From: UBA9926 sp018645765
GTDB taxonomy: Bacteria; Pseudomonadota; Gammaproteobacteria; Pseudomonadales; Azotimanducaceae
Length of the DNA stretch: 64,000 bases
Direction: 5' to 3'
Assembly (NCBI GenBank): GCA_949372755.1
Contig: CASIBO010000011.1
Coordinates: 186,001-250,000 of the forward strand
Of the stretch, positions 8,192 to 17,410 are shown one piece after another. The notes below the pieces were generated by a model, which saw nothing but the letters and a program-made list of their open reading frames with translations, searched no databases and was not told where the DNA came from. Position numbers and translations under genes: made by a program. The first letter of the stretch is position 1. Every line of letters starts with the position of its first letter.

Positions 8192-9215
8192 TCAGAACGT
8201 TGCTTTAATTCGAAATCCTCGAGCGCCAATCGCTTTAATGACCTGCGAGTCAGGCCGGTTGTTTGCCGAACGTGTCGCGCAATACCTCGAAACACCTTTA
8301 CTCCCAAGCAAAGAGATCTGGTTTGCTTGTGGCGAGGGCAAAATCGAGATCCAAGCCAATGTCCGTGGTCACGACCTTTATATTTTTCAAAACATGGTGG
8401 GCGATCAGGATGATAAATCCATCTATGACCGATTCATCATGTTGTTGCATGCCGTCGAAGCCGCAGCCTTAGCCGATGCCCAATACGTCACAGCTGTCAC
8501 GCCCTACTATCCTGGCGCCCGTCAGGATAAACGCAAGGGTCGAACCCGAGAAGGCATCAGTGCAAGCCTGTTCGCGCGCATGTTGCAAAGCGCTGGCGCC
8601 GATCGGGTCGTAACCGTTGAGATCCATAACGATGCGATCGCCGGCATGTTCAACCCAAGCCAGACGCACCTTGAGAATATTTTCCTGACCAAACAGTTTG
8701 TGCCTTGGCTCAAGGCCAACGGCTTAACCGGCGACGTCGTGGTCTCACCCGATGTGGGCTACCTCGAAAATGCGCGTATTTATGCCGAAGAGCTGTCGGC
8801 GGACCTCGCCGCGTTGTCAAAAGAGCGAGACTACTCCAAACCCAATACCGTCTTTCGATCCACGTTGATCGGTCGTGTCGAGGGCAAAAATGTCCTGCTG
8901 GTCGATGACATTATTGATACAGCGGGATCAGTGGTTGCTGCTGTTGAGACACTCAAAGATGAGGGCGCAACAGACATAACCGTCGCCTGCGTTCACCCTG
9001 TGTTGTCTAAACCCGCGTGGTCGCGACTGCAGGACCTCAAGGACCGTTCAGTTAAAGAAGGTTGGGGCTTCCGCGTCGTTGGGACTACGGCGATTCATCA
9101 CACCAAAACACCTGATTGGTACTTCGAGTTCCAAATCGAGAAATTGGTCTCCGCCGTGCTGGAAAAAATCAACCTCCGCGGTAGCGTCACCGGGGTGCAA
9201 GATCATCGCGACTGA
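8184..9215 (+). CDS. prs: Ribose-phosphate pyrophosphokinase, divergent type
   Basis: A 343-residue PRPP synthetase that makes 5-phosphoribosyl diphosphate from ribose 5-phosphate and ATP. Family motifs are AVTPYYPGARQDKRKGR (the flexible loop and ATP site), a catalytic VEIHNDAIAGMF region, VVSPDVGYLENAR, and the PRPP-binding loop VLLVDDIIDTAGSV. It differs clearly from the usual gammaproteobacterial Prs (PYFGYARQDRRV, VVSPDIGGVVRAR) and is about 30 residues longer. It may be a second, acquired Prs, or the only one. Position directly after purN suggests coordinated supply of PRPP for purine synthesis. Confidence 0.85.
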   Translation: MTDQNVALIRNPRAPIALMTCESGRLFAERVAQYLETPLLPSKEIWFACGEGKIEIQANVRGHDLYIFQNMVGDQDDKSIYDRFIMLLHAVEAAALADAQYVTAVTPYYPGARQDKRKGRTREGISASLFARMLQSAGADRVVTVEIHNDAIAGMFNPSQTHLENIFLTKQFVPWLKANGLTGDVVVSPDVGYLENARIYAEELSADLAALSKERDYSKPNTVFRSTLIGRVEGKNVLLVDDIIDTAGSVVAAVETLKDEGATDITVACVHPVLSKPAWSRLQDLKDRSVKEGWGFRVVGTTAIHHTKTPDWYFEFQIEKLVSAVLEKINLRGSVTGVQDHRD

Positions 9216-9222
9216 CAAGCTG

Positions 9223-9250
9223 TTGACCTCTCAGAGGGACAGGCTATTAT
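9223..9250 (+). promoter_or_regulatory. Sigma-70-like promoter for ileS
   Basis: TTGACC (9223-9228) and TATTAT (9245-9250) are separated by 16 bp, each matching the consensus at five of six positions. The pair lies in the 128 bp gap between prs and ileS, about 95 bp before the ileS start, and faces ileS. Confidence 0.55.
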
Positions 9251-9343
9251 TGCCCGTCCTAATTAAACCGATTGCTGCACACCGAATGATTGCTAGGATC
9301 AGAACGCGTCGCCGCGACCCAAACCCAACCAGGGGAGCAACCC

Positions 9344-12300
9344 ATGAGTCGTGACCGTTCTACTAATCCGGATGCGGACACTTTCTCGTTTGTCGCAGCA
9401 GAACATGCCGTGCTCGATTTTTGGGCAAAGCAAGATGTTTTTCAAAAGAGCCTGGCTCAAACCCGCGACCAAGACCCTTACATTTTCTACGATGGACCAC
9501 CCTTTGCGACGGGCCTTCCGCACCACGGCCATTTAGTGGGCTCGATTTTAAAAGACGCAGTACCCCGATACTTTACGATGAAAGGCCGCTATGTGCAGCG
9601 GCGGTTTGGCTGGGATTGTCATGGGCTGCCCATAGAGCATGAAATTGATAAATCCCTCGGCTTATCATCTGCCGAGGCAGTCGAGAAGATGGGCATTAAA
9701 GGCTACAACGATGCCTGCCGCGGCATCATTCAACGCTACACGGACGAGTGGCGCAAAACGATTACCCGTATTGGCCGCTGGGTAGATTTTGATAACGACT
9801 ATAAAACCATGGAACCCTGGTACATGGAGTCGGTTTGGTGGGTCGTTAAACAACTCTGGGAAAAAGAGCTGATCTATCGCGGTGAAAAAGTTGTGCCCTT
9901 TTCAACAGCTCTTGGAACTGTTTTGTCAAATTTTGAGGCGGGCAGCAATTATCAAGAAGCCCAAGACCCTGCGGTCACAGTGCTCTTTAAATTAACCGAT
10001 CAAGACGTTTACATCGCGGCCTGGACCACCACCCCTTGGACACTCCCGTCAAATCTTGCGCTGTGTGTCGGCAGCGACATCGAATATACCAAGGTTTATG
10101 ACGAAGCGCTGCAAGCAACGATTATCATTGCCTCAAAACGCCTTGCTGCTTACGAAGGAAAAAAACAACTCAAAGTGGTTTCAACCTTTCTGGGGGCAGA
10201 ACTGGTCGGGCAACGCTATGACCCCTTATTCCCGTACTTTGAAGACCTTACATCCGACGGCGCTTTCCAAGTTTTAGCCGACGATTATGTCACCACAGAC
10301 AGCGGCACCGGGATTGTCCATCAGGCACCCGCCTTTGGCGAAGACGATTTTCGAGTCTTAAAGGCCGCCGGGATTACTGCCCTAGTCTGCCCGATTGATA
10401 TGGCCGGCTGTTTTACCGAGGCGGTCTCTGATTTTGCTGGGCTTCATGTCAAAGACGCAGACAAGCCGATCATGCGTCACTTAAAAGCCTCAGGCCAACT
10501 GTACCTGCAAGAGGTGATTCAACACAGCTACCCATTTTGCCCCCGTTCCGACACCCCCATCATCTATCGCACCATCGACTCTTGGTACGTCAAAGTGGCC
10601 CAGATTAAAGAACAATTGGTAGCAGCGAATCAAAATATTCGTTGGGTCCCGGAGCATATTCAAAATGGTCGAATGGGTAACTGGCTCGCGGGCGCGATGG
10701 ACTGGGCGATCTCGAGAAACCGTTATTGGGGCACGCCCCTCCCCATCTGGATCAATGATGCGTCTGGCGCGGCAAAGTGCATTGGATCGATCGAAGAACT
10801 CAAAGCGCTAACGGGCGTCGAAGTCGCAGATCTACATCGCGAATTTGTCGACGATTTAACCTTTACACTGCCTGGCGAGGACGGTACCTACCGTCGAATT
10901 TCAGAAGTTTTAGATTGCTGGTTCGAGTCCGGTGCAATGCCTTACGCCCAATTGCATTACCCCTTCGAAAATAAAGAGCTGTTTGAAAAAGGCTTTCCTG
11001 CGGAATTCATCGCCGAAGGGTTGGATCAAACCCGAGGCTGGTTCTACACCTTGATTGTTCTCGGGTACGCTTTATTCGAAACCAACCCGTTTAAAAACGT
11101 CATCGTTAACGGCATCGTGATGGCGGAGGACGGTAAGAAAATGTCCAAACGGCTGCGCAACTATACGCCGCCTGACGCGCTCATGGAGGACTACGGCGCG
11201 GATGCGCTGCGCCTTTACTTGATTAATTCAGGTCTTGTTAAAGCCGAAGAGCAGCGCTTCAAAGATGCTGGTGTTAAGGAGATGACTCGACGGGCGCTGC
11301 TGCCCTGGCTGAACGCCTATCGCTTTTTAAAAACCTATACCGAAATCGATCACTGGATGCCGGGGGCGGTGACGGAACCCAGTCCAAACATCATGGACCA
11401 ATGGTTGCTGTCCCGTCTGCAAACGCTCAAAGCCAATATCGCCGAAGAGATGGAGGCCTACCGCCTGTACAACGTGGTGCCCGCGTTATTCGATTTCATT
11501 GAAGAATTGACCAATTGGTATATTCGGCTCAACCGGGCTCGATTTTGGGATGACGCCATGACCGCCGACAAAGCGCATGCGTTCAACACCCTACACACGG
11601 CGGTCTATGAGTTCACCGTTTGCATGGCGCCCTTTGCACCCTTTTTGTCTGAAACCCTCTATCAGGCATTGCCTAGCATTGACAGCGCGCCCGAATCCGT
11701 CCACTTGTGCCCGTATCCCGTGCCACAAACTGAGCGGGTCAAACCAACACTGGAAGAAGCCGTCAGCAGAATGCAGCACGTGATTCTCCTTGGTCGTCAA
11801 AAGCGCAACCAGGATCGGGTAAAAACCAAATACCCAACCCGATTGCTGCGGATTCTCCATCAAGATGAATCGCTTTTAAGTGAGATCGCGCGCCTTGAGT
11901 CCTATATATCGGCAGAGCTGAACGTGAAGACCATCTCATACGATACCAACGAAGCCGACTATATCGAGTTGTTCGCGCGACCCAACTCACCGGTTCTGGG
12001 TAAACGGCTGGGTAATCGGTTTAAGCACTTTAAACAACTCATCGATCAGCTCGACAGCCAAAGCATCTTAAAGCTTCAAGAAACCAATCGCCTTGACCTT
12101 GATGGTGAAAGCTTTGGCCTCGACGACATTCTTGTGTTTCGAGAAGCGAAAGACGGCACTAACGCTGTCTCAAATCGTTACATCTCGATCGACTTGGATA
12201 CCCATCTTGATCCTGAACTCATCGAAGAAGGTCTTGCTCGGGAAGTCGTAAGCCGGATTCAGAAAAGCCGTAAAGATGATGGGCTGAATGTAGCCGATCG

Positions 12301-12499
12301 AATCAACCTTCAAGTGTGGGGCAATGATGCGATTCTGTCAGCCATCGCCAATCATCGGGACTACATCCTGCGCGAAACGCTCTGTCAGAGCTTATCGGTT
12401 GCCGAGGCGCCCATTGAAGCGGGCTTTGATCTCCCGGTTGATGACTTGGCTTTTGGACTACTTCTGTCTAAATTCGAGGATTCAACCCGCCCTCGTTGA
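9344..12499 (+). CDS. ileS: Isoleucyl-tRNA synthetase, type 2 (eukaryote-like)
   Basis: A 1051-residue class I synthetase, longer than the roughly 940-residue type 1 enzyme of E. coli. The active-site segment DGPPFATGLPHHGHLVG contains the HIGH motif as HHGH (60-63), and the KMSKR loop lies at 599-603. RRFGWDCHGLPIEHEIDK, FDNDYKTMEPWYMESVWW and LSNFEAGSNYQE match the type 2 (IleRS2) family shared with eukaryotes and some bacteria, not type 1. The large CP1 editing domain is present (TTPWTLPSNLAL). Type 2 enzymes are typically insensitive to mupirocin. The first and third HIGH positions are the ordinary HxGH order, not the swapped GxHH reported for hyper-resistant forms. The ATG at 9344 follows GGGGAGC (9332-9338), a good ribosome site. 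Confidence 0.95.
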   Translation: MSRDRSTNPDADTFSFVAAEHAVLDFWAKQDVFQKSLAQTRDQDPYIFYDGPPFATGLPHHGHLVGSILKDAVPRYFTMKGRYVQRRFGWDCHGLPIEHEIDKSLGLSSAEAVEKMGIKGYNDACRGIIQRYTDEWRKTITRIGRWVDFDNDYKTMEPWYMESVWWVVKQLWEKELIYRGEKVVPFSTALGTVLSNFEAGSNYQEAQDPAVTVLFKLTDQDVYIAAWTTTPWTLPSNLALCVGSDIEYTKVYDEALQATIIIASKRLAAYEGKKQLKVVSTFLGAELVGQRYDPLFPYFEDLTSDGAFQVLADDYVTTDSGTGIVHQAPAFGEDDFRVLKAAGITALVCPIDMAGCFTEAVSDFAGLHVKDADKPIMRHLKASGQLYLQEVIQHSYPFCPRSDTPIIYRTIDSWYVKVAQIKEQLVAANQNIRWVPEHIQNGRMGNWLAGAMDWAISRNRYWGTPLPIWINDASGAAKCIGSIEELKALTGVEVADLHREFVDDLTFTLPGEDGTYRRISEVLDCWFESGAMPYAQLHYPFENKELFEKGFPAEFIAEGLDQTRGWFYTLIVLGYALFETNPFKNVIVNGIVMAEDGKKMSKRLRNYTPPDALMEDYGADALRLYLINSGLVKAEEQRFKDAGVKEMTRRALLPWLNAYRFLKTYTEIDHWMPGAVTEPSPNIMDQWLLSRLQTLKANIAEEMEAYRLYNVVPALFDFIEELTNWYIRLNRARFWDDAMTADKAHAFNTLHTAVYEFTVCMAPFAPFLSETLYQALPSIDSAPESVHLCPYPVPQTERVKPTLEEAVSRMQHVILLGRQKRNQDRVKTKYPTRLLRILHQDESLLSEIARLESYISAELNVKTISYDTNEADYIELFARPNSPVLGKRLGNRFKHFKQLIDQLDSQSILKLQETNRLDLDGESFGLDDILVFREAKDGTNAVSNRYISIDLDTHLDPELIEEGLAREVVSRIQKSRKDDGLNVADRINLQVWGNDAILSAIANHRDYILRETLCQSLSVAEAPIEAGFDLPVDDLAFGLLLSKFEDSTRPR

Positions 12500-12576
12500 T
12501 CTGATGCGGTGATCATTTGACTGCATGAAGCTTAAAGCCGACGCCGGCGATCAAGAATACGCAATGAGAATGCCAT

Positions 12577-14001
12577 ATGACCGAGATACTGGATCAACCC
12601 ATAGGGGATATCGCCCAAGCCGTCCGAGAAAAACAGATTACAGCGGTAGCGCTCGCTGAGCACACTTTGGCTCGAATTGATGCGGTTAACGCGGACCTCA
12701 ACGCCGTCGTGTCAACCAACGCTGAACTCACCTTGAAATATGCCGCCCAGGCCGACGCAGACCTTGCTGAAGGCAAGCCCGTCGGCCCACTTCATGGGGT
12801 GCCCATGACAATCAAGGACAGCTTGGATACCTTCGATTTTGTCACGACCTGGGGCACCCAAGGCCGGGCTGCCTTTAGACCCAGTCGAGATGCCTCGGTG
12901 GTTGCGCGACTTCGAGGCGCCGGCGCCATCCTGGTGGGCAAAACCAATACCCCTGAATTCACGCTCGCTTTTCAGACCGACAACAATTTATTCGGGCGAA
13001 CCAATAACCCCTATGATTTAACGCGAACGAGCGGCGGCAGCTCCGGCGGCGCCGCAGCCCTGATTGCCAGCCGAGCCATCCCCTTCGATATCGGCACCGA
13101 CACCGGCGGCAGTATTCGTCTGCCGGCACATTTTTGCGGCATTGCAGGCCTAAAGCCCACCTCGGGGCGAGTGCCTTGCTCGGGTAACGCCCTCCCCAGC
13201 GAGGGGCTTTGGGCGCCCCTCAGCCAACCCGGTCCGATGACCCGGTTTGCCAAAGACCTGTCGCTGCTGCTCGATATTATTGAGGGCCCTGACCTTTTTG
13301 ATCCCAATGTCCGCATTGCGCCGAAACTACAAGCCCAAGACATCGATCCCAAATCCCTCAGAATTGGCTTTCATCTGAGCAACGGGCTTTCCGCACCGAC
13401 GCCAGCCATCCAAGCAGCCCTGCAAAGCGTCGTGGACAAGCTCGCGAATCAAGGCATGGATCTGCGCGAGCACCGTCCAGATGGTATCGAGATGACCCCC
13501 TTGATTTTTTCACGCCTGCTTGCGGCAGATGACCATGAAACCGTTTTGGATCTGCTAGAGCGATCCAATACCGAGACGCCGTCGACGGCCATAGCCAGCA
13601 ACTTATCTCAGCCGAAACCCGGTTTTTCCGCCGCGGAACTGTGCAACATTCTTGCGATTTGGGATGGTTTCAAAAGCGCGATGCTGAAGTCTTTTGCAAC
13701 GTTTGACGTGTTGATTTGCCCAGTTAATGCCCATACCGCTATGCCACATGGGCAAGCAGAGGATATGTTGGATTACACCTATACCATGACCTACAACCTA
13801 ACCGGCTGGCCCAGCGTCGTCATTCCCTGCGGCTTGGATGAAGCGGGCTTGCCCATTGGCCTGCAACTCATCGCGGCACCGTTTCGGGAGGACCGGTGCC
13901 TGGCGCTTGCAGAATGGATTCAATCAGAATTGGACTTTTTCCCGTTGCCGCACGTAAATTCTAACAACTCAGCCCTGACGCTTGGGCCGAAAACCACTTA
14001 A
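12577..14001 (+). CDS. Amidase-signature family hydrolase
   Basis: A 474-residue amidase-signature enzyme. The Ser-cisSer-Lys triad is visible: Lys80 in VPMTIKDS, the GGSSGG segment at 153-158, and Ser179 in DTGGSIRLPA. It resembles GatA in fold, but it is isolated from gatC/gatB and lacks obvious GatA tRNA-amidotransferase context, so it is more likely a stand-alone amidase. The substrate is not recognisable. There is no signal peptide, so it should be cytosolic. It lies 77 bp after ileS in the same direction. Confidence 0.8.
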   Translation: MTEILDQPIGDIAQAVREKQITAVALAEHTLARIDAVNADLNAVVSTNAELTLKYAAQADADLAEGKPVGPLHGVPMTIKDSLDTFDFVTTWGTQGRAAFRPSRDASVVARLRGAGAILVGKTNTPEFTLAFQTDNNLFGRTNNPYDLTRTSGGSSGGAAALIASRAIPFDIGTDTGGSIRLPAHFCGIAGLKPTSGRVPCSGNALPSEGLWAPLSQPGPMTRFAKDLSLLLDIIEGPDLFDPNVRIAPKLQAQDIDPKSLRIGFHLSNGLSAPTPAIQAALQSVVDKLANQGMDLREHRPDGIEMTPLIFSRLLAADDHETVLDLLERSNTETPSTAIASNLSQPKPGFSAAELCNILAIWDGFKSAMLKSFATFDVLICPVNAHTAMPHGQAEDMLDYTYTMTYNLTGWPSVVIPCGLDEAGLPIGLQLIAAPFREDRCLALAEWIQSELDFFPLPHVNSNNSALTLGPKTT

Positions 14002-14123
14002 AGCCACCGCGGCATTCACCTCGTACGGGTGTCAGGTCGACGCAGAAAACTGGCAGATTTGGCATTTGGGGCGTATCCTTGGTCTCCCCTACCCCTCCGG
14101 ACTGCCAACGTAGAGATTCGAAT

Positions 14124-15503
14124 ATGACGACAGCACGATTCATGTTAATGCTCAGCCTGAGCTTTGCGGCACTTTGCTGCAAGGCTGAGTCGATTGATTT
14201 ATCCGGGGTGTACCAACTCGCCATCGAGAATGACCCGCAGTTAGGCGCAGCGGAGGCCTCATTTCTGGCACAAAGTGAGATCGTGCCCCAAGCTCGAGCG
14301 GGGCTACTGCCCAGCCTGAACCTGTCCAGCAGTTATTCAGACGCCACGAGTCCGTCGCTGCGAGAATTCAACCCCGTGACGGGTGTAACGCTCTTTGAAG
14401 ACACCACCACGACCAATCGGTCCTGGCAGGCGGGATTAGTCCAACCCCTATTCCGTATGGACCGATGGCATCAGTACCAGCAAGCTAAAAGTATTAGAGA
14501 TCAGGCCCAGGCCGGTTATTCCAGCGAGTCGTTAGCGCTTATTGTTCGCGTTGCCGAGACCTATCTTGCAATTTTAGAAGCCCAAGACGCCTTGGATTCG
14601 ACCAACGCCGAACGCAGCGCAGTCCAAAGACAGCTCGAGCAGGTCCAACAACGCTTCGATGTAGGGCTTGTCGCGATTACCGATGTCCTCGAGTCCACCG
14701 CCAGTTTTGACCGTACGACCGTCAACGTGATCGAGGCCGAGGGTGCCCAAGCGCAAAGCTTCGAGCCGCTGATGCGGCTAACGGGCCGCGCTTTTTCCTC
14801 TGTGCAGGGCCTCATGGCAGAATTCCCGGTCCGGCATCCAGAACCTCAAAATGAAACCGCCTGGGTTGCCGCGGCGCTTAAGAAAAACACCACAATTCTG
14901 GCTGGCAAAGCAGCACTCGCCGTCGCACAAAAGCAAGCCGCGATTAATAAATCAAGACACCTTCCGACCCTGGATGCCCAGGTGTCCTACTCGTCACAAA
15001 CCAGTGAAAATCCCAGTGCATTTCAGACCAATCGATCGGACAGCCAGGTTTACGGCTTACAGTTGACCGTCCCAATCTATTCTGGTGGCGGTACTCGATC
15101 GAGCGTTCGTCAATCGGAATACCGACTGGTTGAGGCCCGAGAGAACCTAGATCTCGCCGAACGCCAGGTGAGCGAGAACGTACGAGGCCTCTTTACCGCC
15201 ATCAATACGGATGTTGCCCGGGTCAAAGCGAGTCTGCGGGGCATTGAATCGGCGCGATCGGCCTTGTCCGCCACGGAAACTGGGTATGAAGTTGGCACGC
15301 GCAACATTGTCGATGTTTTACTTGCACAACAACGCCTCTATTTATCCGATTTTCAGTTTGCCAGCGCTCGCTATCGTTACATCACCAACACCCTTCGTCT
15401 GAAGCAGGTCATTGGTCATTTGACCGCTGAAGACCTCTATGAACTCAATCAATTTATTGATGTCGAGCGCCTTGTGACCCAAGTTAAGCCCACCACTCGA
15501 TAA
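14124..15503 (+). CDS. TolC-family outer membrane efflux protein
   Basis: About 459 residues beginning with a signal peptide (hydrophobic to about residue 20, ending CKAES). The mature protein has the duplicated TolC layout: YQLAIENDPQLGAAEASF near the start of repeat one, and ALKKNTTILAGKAALAVAQK followed by YGLQLTVPIYSGGGTRSSVR near the start of repeat two. Long amphipathic helices follow each. It should form a trimeric outer membrane channel with periplasmic tunnel, for type I secretion or RND/MFS efflux. No membrane-fusion protein or inner membrane pump is adjacent, as is common for housekeeping tolC. The ATG at 14124 is chosen because the signal peptide starts there. Confidence 0.85.
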   Translation: MTTARFMLMLSLSFAALCCKAESIDLSGVYQLAIENDPQLGAAEASFLAQSEIVPQARAGLLPSLNLSSSYSDATSPSLREFNPVTGVTLFEDTTTTNRSWQAGLVQPLFRMDRWHQYQQAKSIRDQAQAGYSSESLALIVRVAETYLAILEAQDALDSTNAERSAVQRQLEQVQQRFDVGLVAITDVLESTASFDRTTVNVIEAEGAQAQSFEPLMRLTGRAFSSVQGLMAEFPVRHPEPQNETAWVAAALKKNTTILAGKAALAVAQKQAAINKSRHLPTLDAQVSYSSQTSENPSAFQTNRSDSQVYGLQLTVPIYSGGGTRSSVRQSEYRLVEARENLDLAERQVSENVRGLFTAINTDVARVKASLRGIESARSALSATETGYEVGTRNIVDVLLAQQRLYLSDFQFASARYRYITNTLRLKQVIGHLTAEDLYELNQFIDVERLVTQVKPTTR

Positions 15504-15522
15504 AAGGCCCCTCCAAAACGTT

Positions 15523-16602
15523 ATGAACCGAATCTGGATCGCATGCACCGCCATCGTCGTCGCCAGCGGAATCGGCCTGACGACGATGCACGAGCCGGCC
15601 ACTGCTGCAGCCACCCGTGGCCCAACCCTCACAAATGATGAAACCAACAACATTGAGGTCTTTCAGACCGCCAGCCCCTCGGTGGTTTTTGTCACCAATA
15701 CCCAGCTTCGCAGACAACGCTTCTCGCTCAACGTACTCGAGATTCCAAAAGGATCGGGGACTGGTTTCGTTTGGGATAAGAGCGGCTTGATTGTGACGAA
15801 CTACCACGTCATTTATGGCGCCAGTAAAATTAATATTGCCATGCAATCTGGACGTCAATATGAGGCGAGGGTCGTCGGCACCTCACCTGAAAAAGATATC
15901 GCACTGCTCAAGATCGACGCGCCGGAAGAGACCTTACAACCGCTACCGCTGGGTGACTCGGATAATCTGGCCGTTGGCCGAAAAGTCCTCGCTATCGGTA
16001 ACCCTTTTGCGCTCGACACGACCCTAACCGTTGGCGTCGTGAGTGCTTTGGGCCGGGAAATTAAATCGATGAACAATCGCACGATCTCGAATGTCATCCA
16101 AACCGATGCGGCGATCAACCCAGGCAATTCAGGCGGTCCGCTGCTGAATTCGAGCGGAGAGCTCATCGGCGTGAATACTGCGATTTTTAGCCCGACCGGT
16201 GCCAGTGCTGGGATTGGCTTTGCAATCCCTGTGTCCACCCTAAAAAGTCTGATTCCACAGCTGGAAAAATACGGCAAACTTTATCGCCCCGTGCTGGGTA
16301 TTGAGTCCTTGTCCGATTCTTGGACCAAGCGGTTGAAAATCAACGGCGTTGCTGTTTTTTCTGTTAAACCAGGCCTGCCAGCCGCCAAAGCGGGGCTCGT
16401 CGGTATACGCGAAGACCGGCGCGGCAACATTCATCTCGGCGATATTATTATCGCGATAGATGGCGACCCGGTCACCAATGAAGATACGATGCTGTCACTC
16501 TTAGAGCAGCACAGTCCAGGAGACCGTATCGAGCTGACAACCCTACGAGATGAGACCATTCACACGTATCAACTTGATCTTGCACCACCCATTTCAGATT
16601 AA
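15523..16602 (+). CDS. HtrA/DegS-like periplasmic serine protease with one PDZ domain
   Basis: A 359-residue trypsin-like protease. Residues 5-30 are hydrophobic and form a signal peptide or anchor. The triad is clear: His95 in VTNYHVIYG, Asp125 in EKDIALLK, and Ser203 in NPGNSGGP. One PDZ domain follows from about residue 255 (GIESLSDSWTKRL to the end), including GDIIIAIDGDPVTNED. A single PDZ domain and this length resemble DegS or small DegP-like proteases. It may act in envelope protein quality control or sigma-E signalling, but no rse genes are nearby. It follows the TolC-family gene by 19 bp and may be co-transcribed. Confidence 0.85.
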   Translation: MNRIWIACTAIVVASGIGLTTMHEPATAAATRGPTLTNDETNNIEVFQTASPSVVFVTNTQLRRQRFSLNVLEIPKGSGTGFVWDKSGLIVTNYHVIYGASKINIAMQSGRQYEARVVGTSPEKDIALLKIDAPEETLQPLPLGDSDNLAVGRKVLAIGNPFALDTTLTVGVVSALGREIKSMNNRTISNVIQTDAAINPGNSGGPLLNSSGELIGVNTAIFSPTGASAGIGFAIPVSTLKSLIPQLEKYGKLYRPVLGIESLSDSWTKRLKINGVAVFSVKPGLPAAKAGLVGIREDRRGNIHLGDIIIAIDGDPVTNEDTMLSLLEQHSPGDRIELTTLRDETIHTYQLDLAPPISD

Positions 16603-16699
16603 GCGAGCCTCTCACCTGAGCGGGCCCTTGTGCGCCCTGATCAACCCTAAGCCACGACACAATGCCTGCTGCAATTCGATCGAGCCTTGGGAACCCGAC

Positions 16700-17332
16700 A
16701 TGCGCGATCAAGCCCCCACGAGGAACGCAAGAAGCAGGATGGTCCGAGAACTGATCGTTGGCGTCTTGGCGCTCTATGGCTTTTTAGGCTCGCTTACGAG
16801 CCATGCTGAGCGCCCAGAACGGCTAAGATTGATCGGCGCGGTTCCCAGCGGCTTTGAACAAACGCTGCAGCTTCACTTTACGCACTTTAAAGTCGATGAG
16901 TACACCGCAAGCGCTAGCCACGACGCCGTTAAGAACACGCGCATTCGCTTGGAACAGCATCGAGGGCCCTTACCGCTTGATTTGGCTGGGACGCTAAAGC
17001 ATTACGAATCCACCAACATGGCGCGCTGCCAAGCCCCGGAACGTACCACCATTTTTTCAGGCCTTGAACAGAATTACGAAACCACCGTCATGCTTACGGT
17101 CTGCCCTAAACGAGCACACCTTGACATCGGCTATCTGCGGTTTACCAAAGCCATTTTGGCTGATGCCTTATATTTTGTAGAAATCGAACAGCAAGTGCCG
17201 CATTTTAATCCCGCGGAGGCTCAGAGCCTTCACGAGACCGTCGTGTTTTGGACCGATTTGCTCAAACAATTCATCCTTTGCTCAAAAAACAGCGCAACGC
17301 CTGCATGCGTTACCGCAAGCACTGGCGGCTGA
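16700..17332 (+). CDS. Unknown secreted protein with four cysteines
   Basis: About 210 residues from the ATG at 16700; an ATG at 16739 is an alternative start that still keeps the signal peptide. The N-terminus is basic, followed by a hydrophobic segment (ELIVGVLALYGFLGSL) and a likely cleavage after SHA. The mature part has scattered cysteines in MARCQ, LTVCPK, FILCSK and PACVT, which could form disulfides in the periplasm. I do not recognise the family. It lies between the HtrA-like protease and comF on the same strand; the 97 bp before it hold no clear promoter. Confidence 0.6.
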   Translation: MRDQAPTRNARSRMVRELIVGVLALYGFLGSLTSHAERPERLRLIGAVPSGFEQTLQLHFTHFKVDEYTASASHDAVKNTRIRLEQHRGPLPLDLAGTLKHYESTNMARCQAPERTTIFSGLEQNYETTVMLTVCPKRAHLDIGYLRFTKAILADALYFVEIEQQVPHFNPAEAQSLHETVVFWTDLLKQFILCSKNSATPACVTASTGG

Positions 17333-17410
17333 CTCGGCAACCGACCCACACTTCAAGTTCGCAGAGCCTGCAATGCTAGGACCCCACTTTGTTTGGGGGA
17401 GGGTTGGCGT

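Noticed and set aside
10915..10935. tRNA T-loop-like GGTTCGAGTCC
   Set aside because: It lies inside ileS and encodes the conserved CWFESG segment; no cloverleaf surrounds it.
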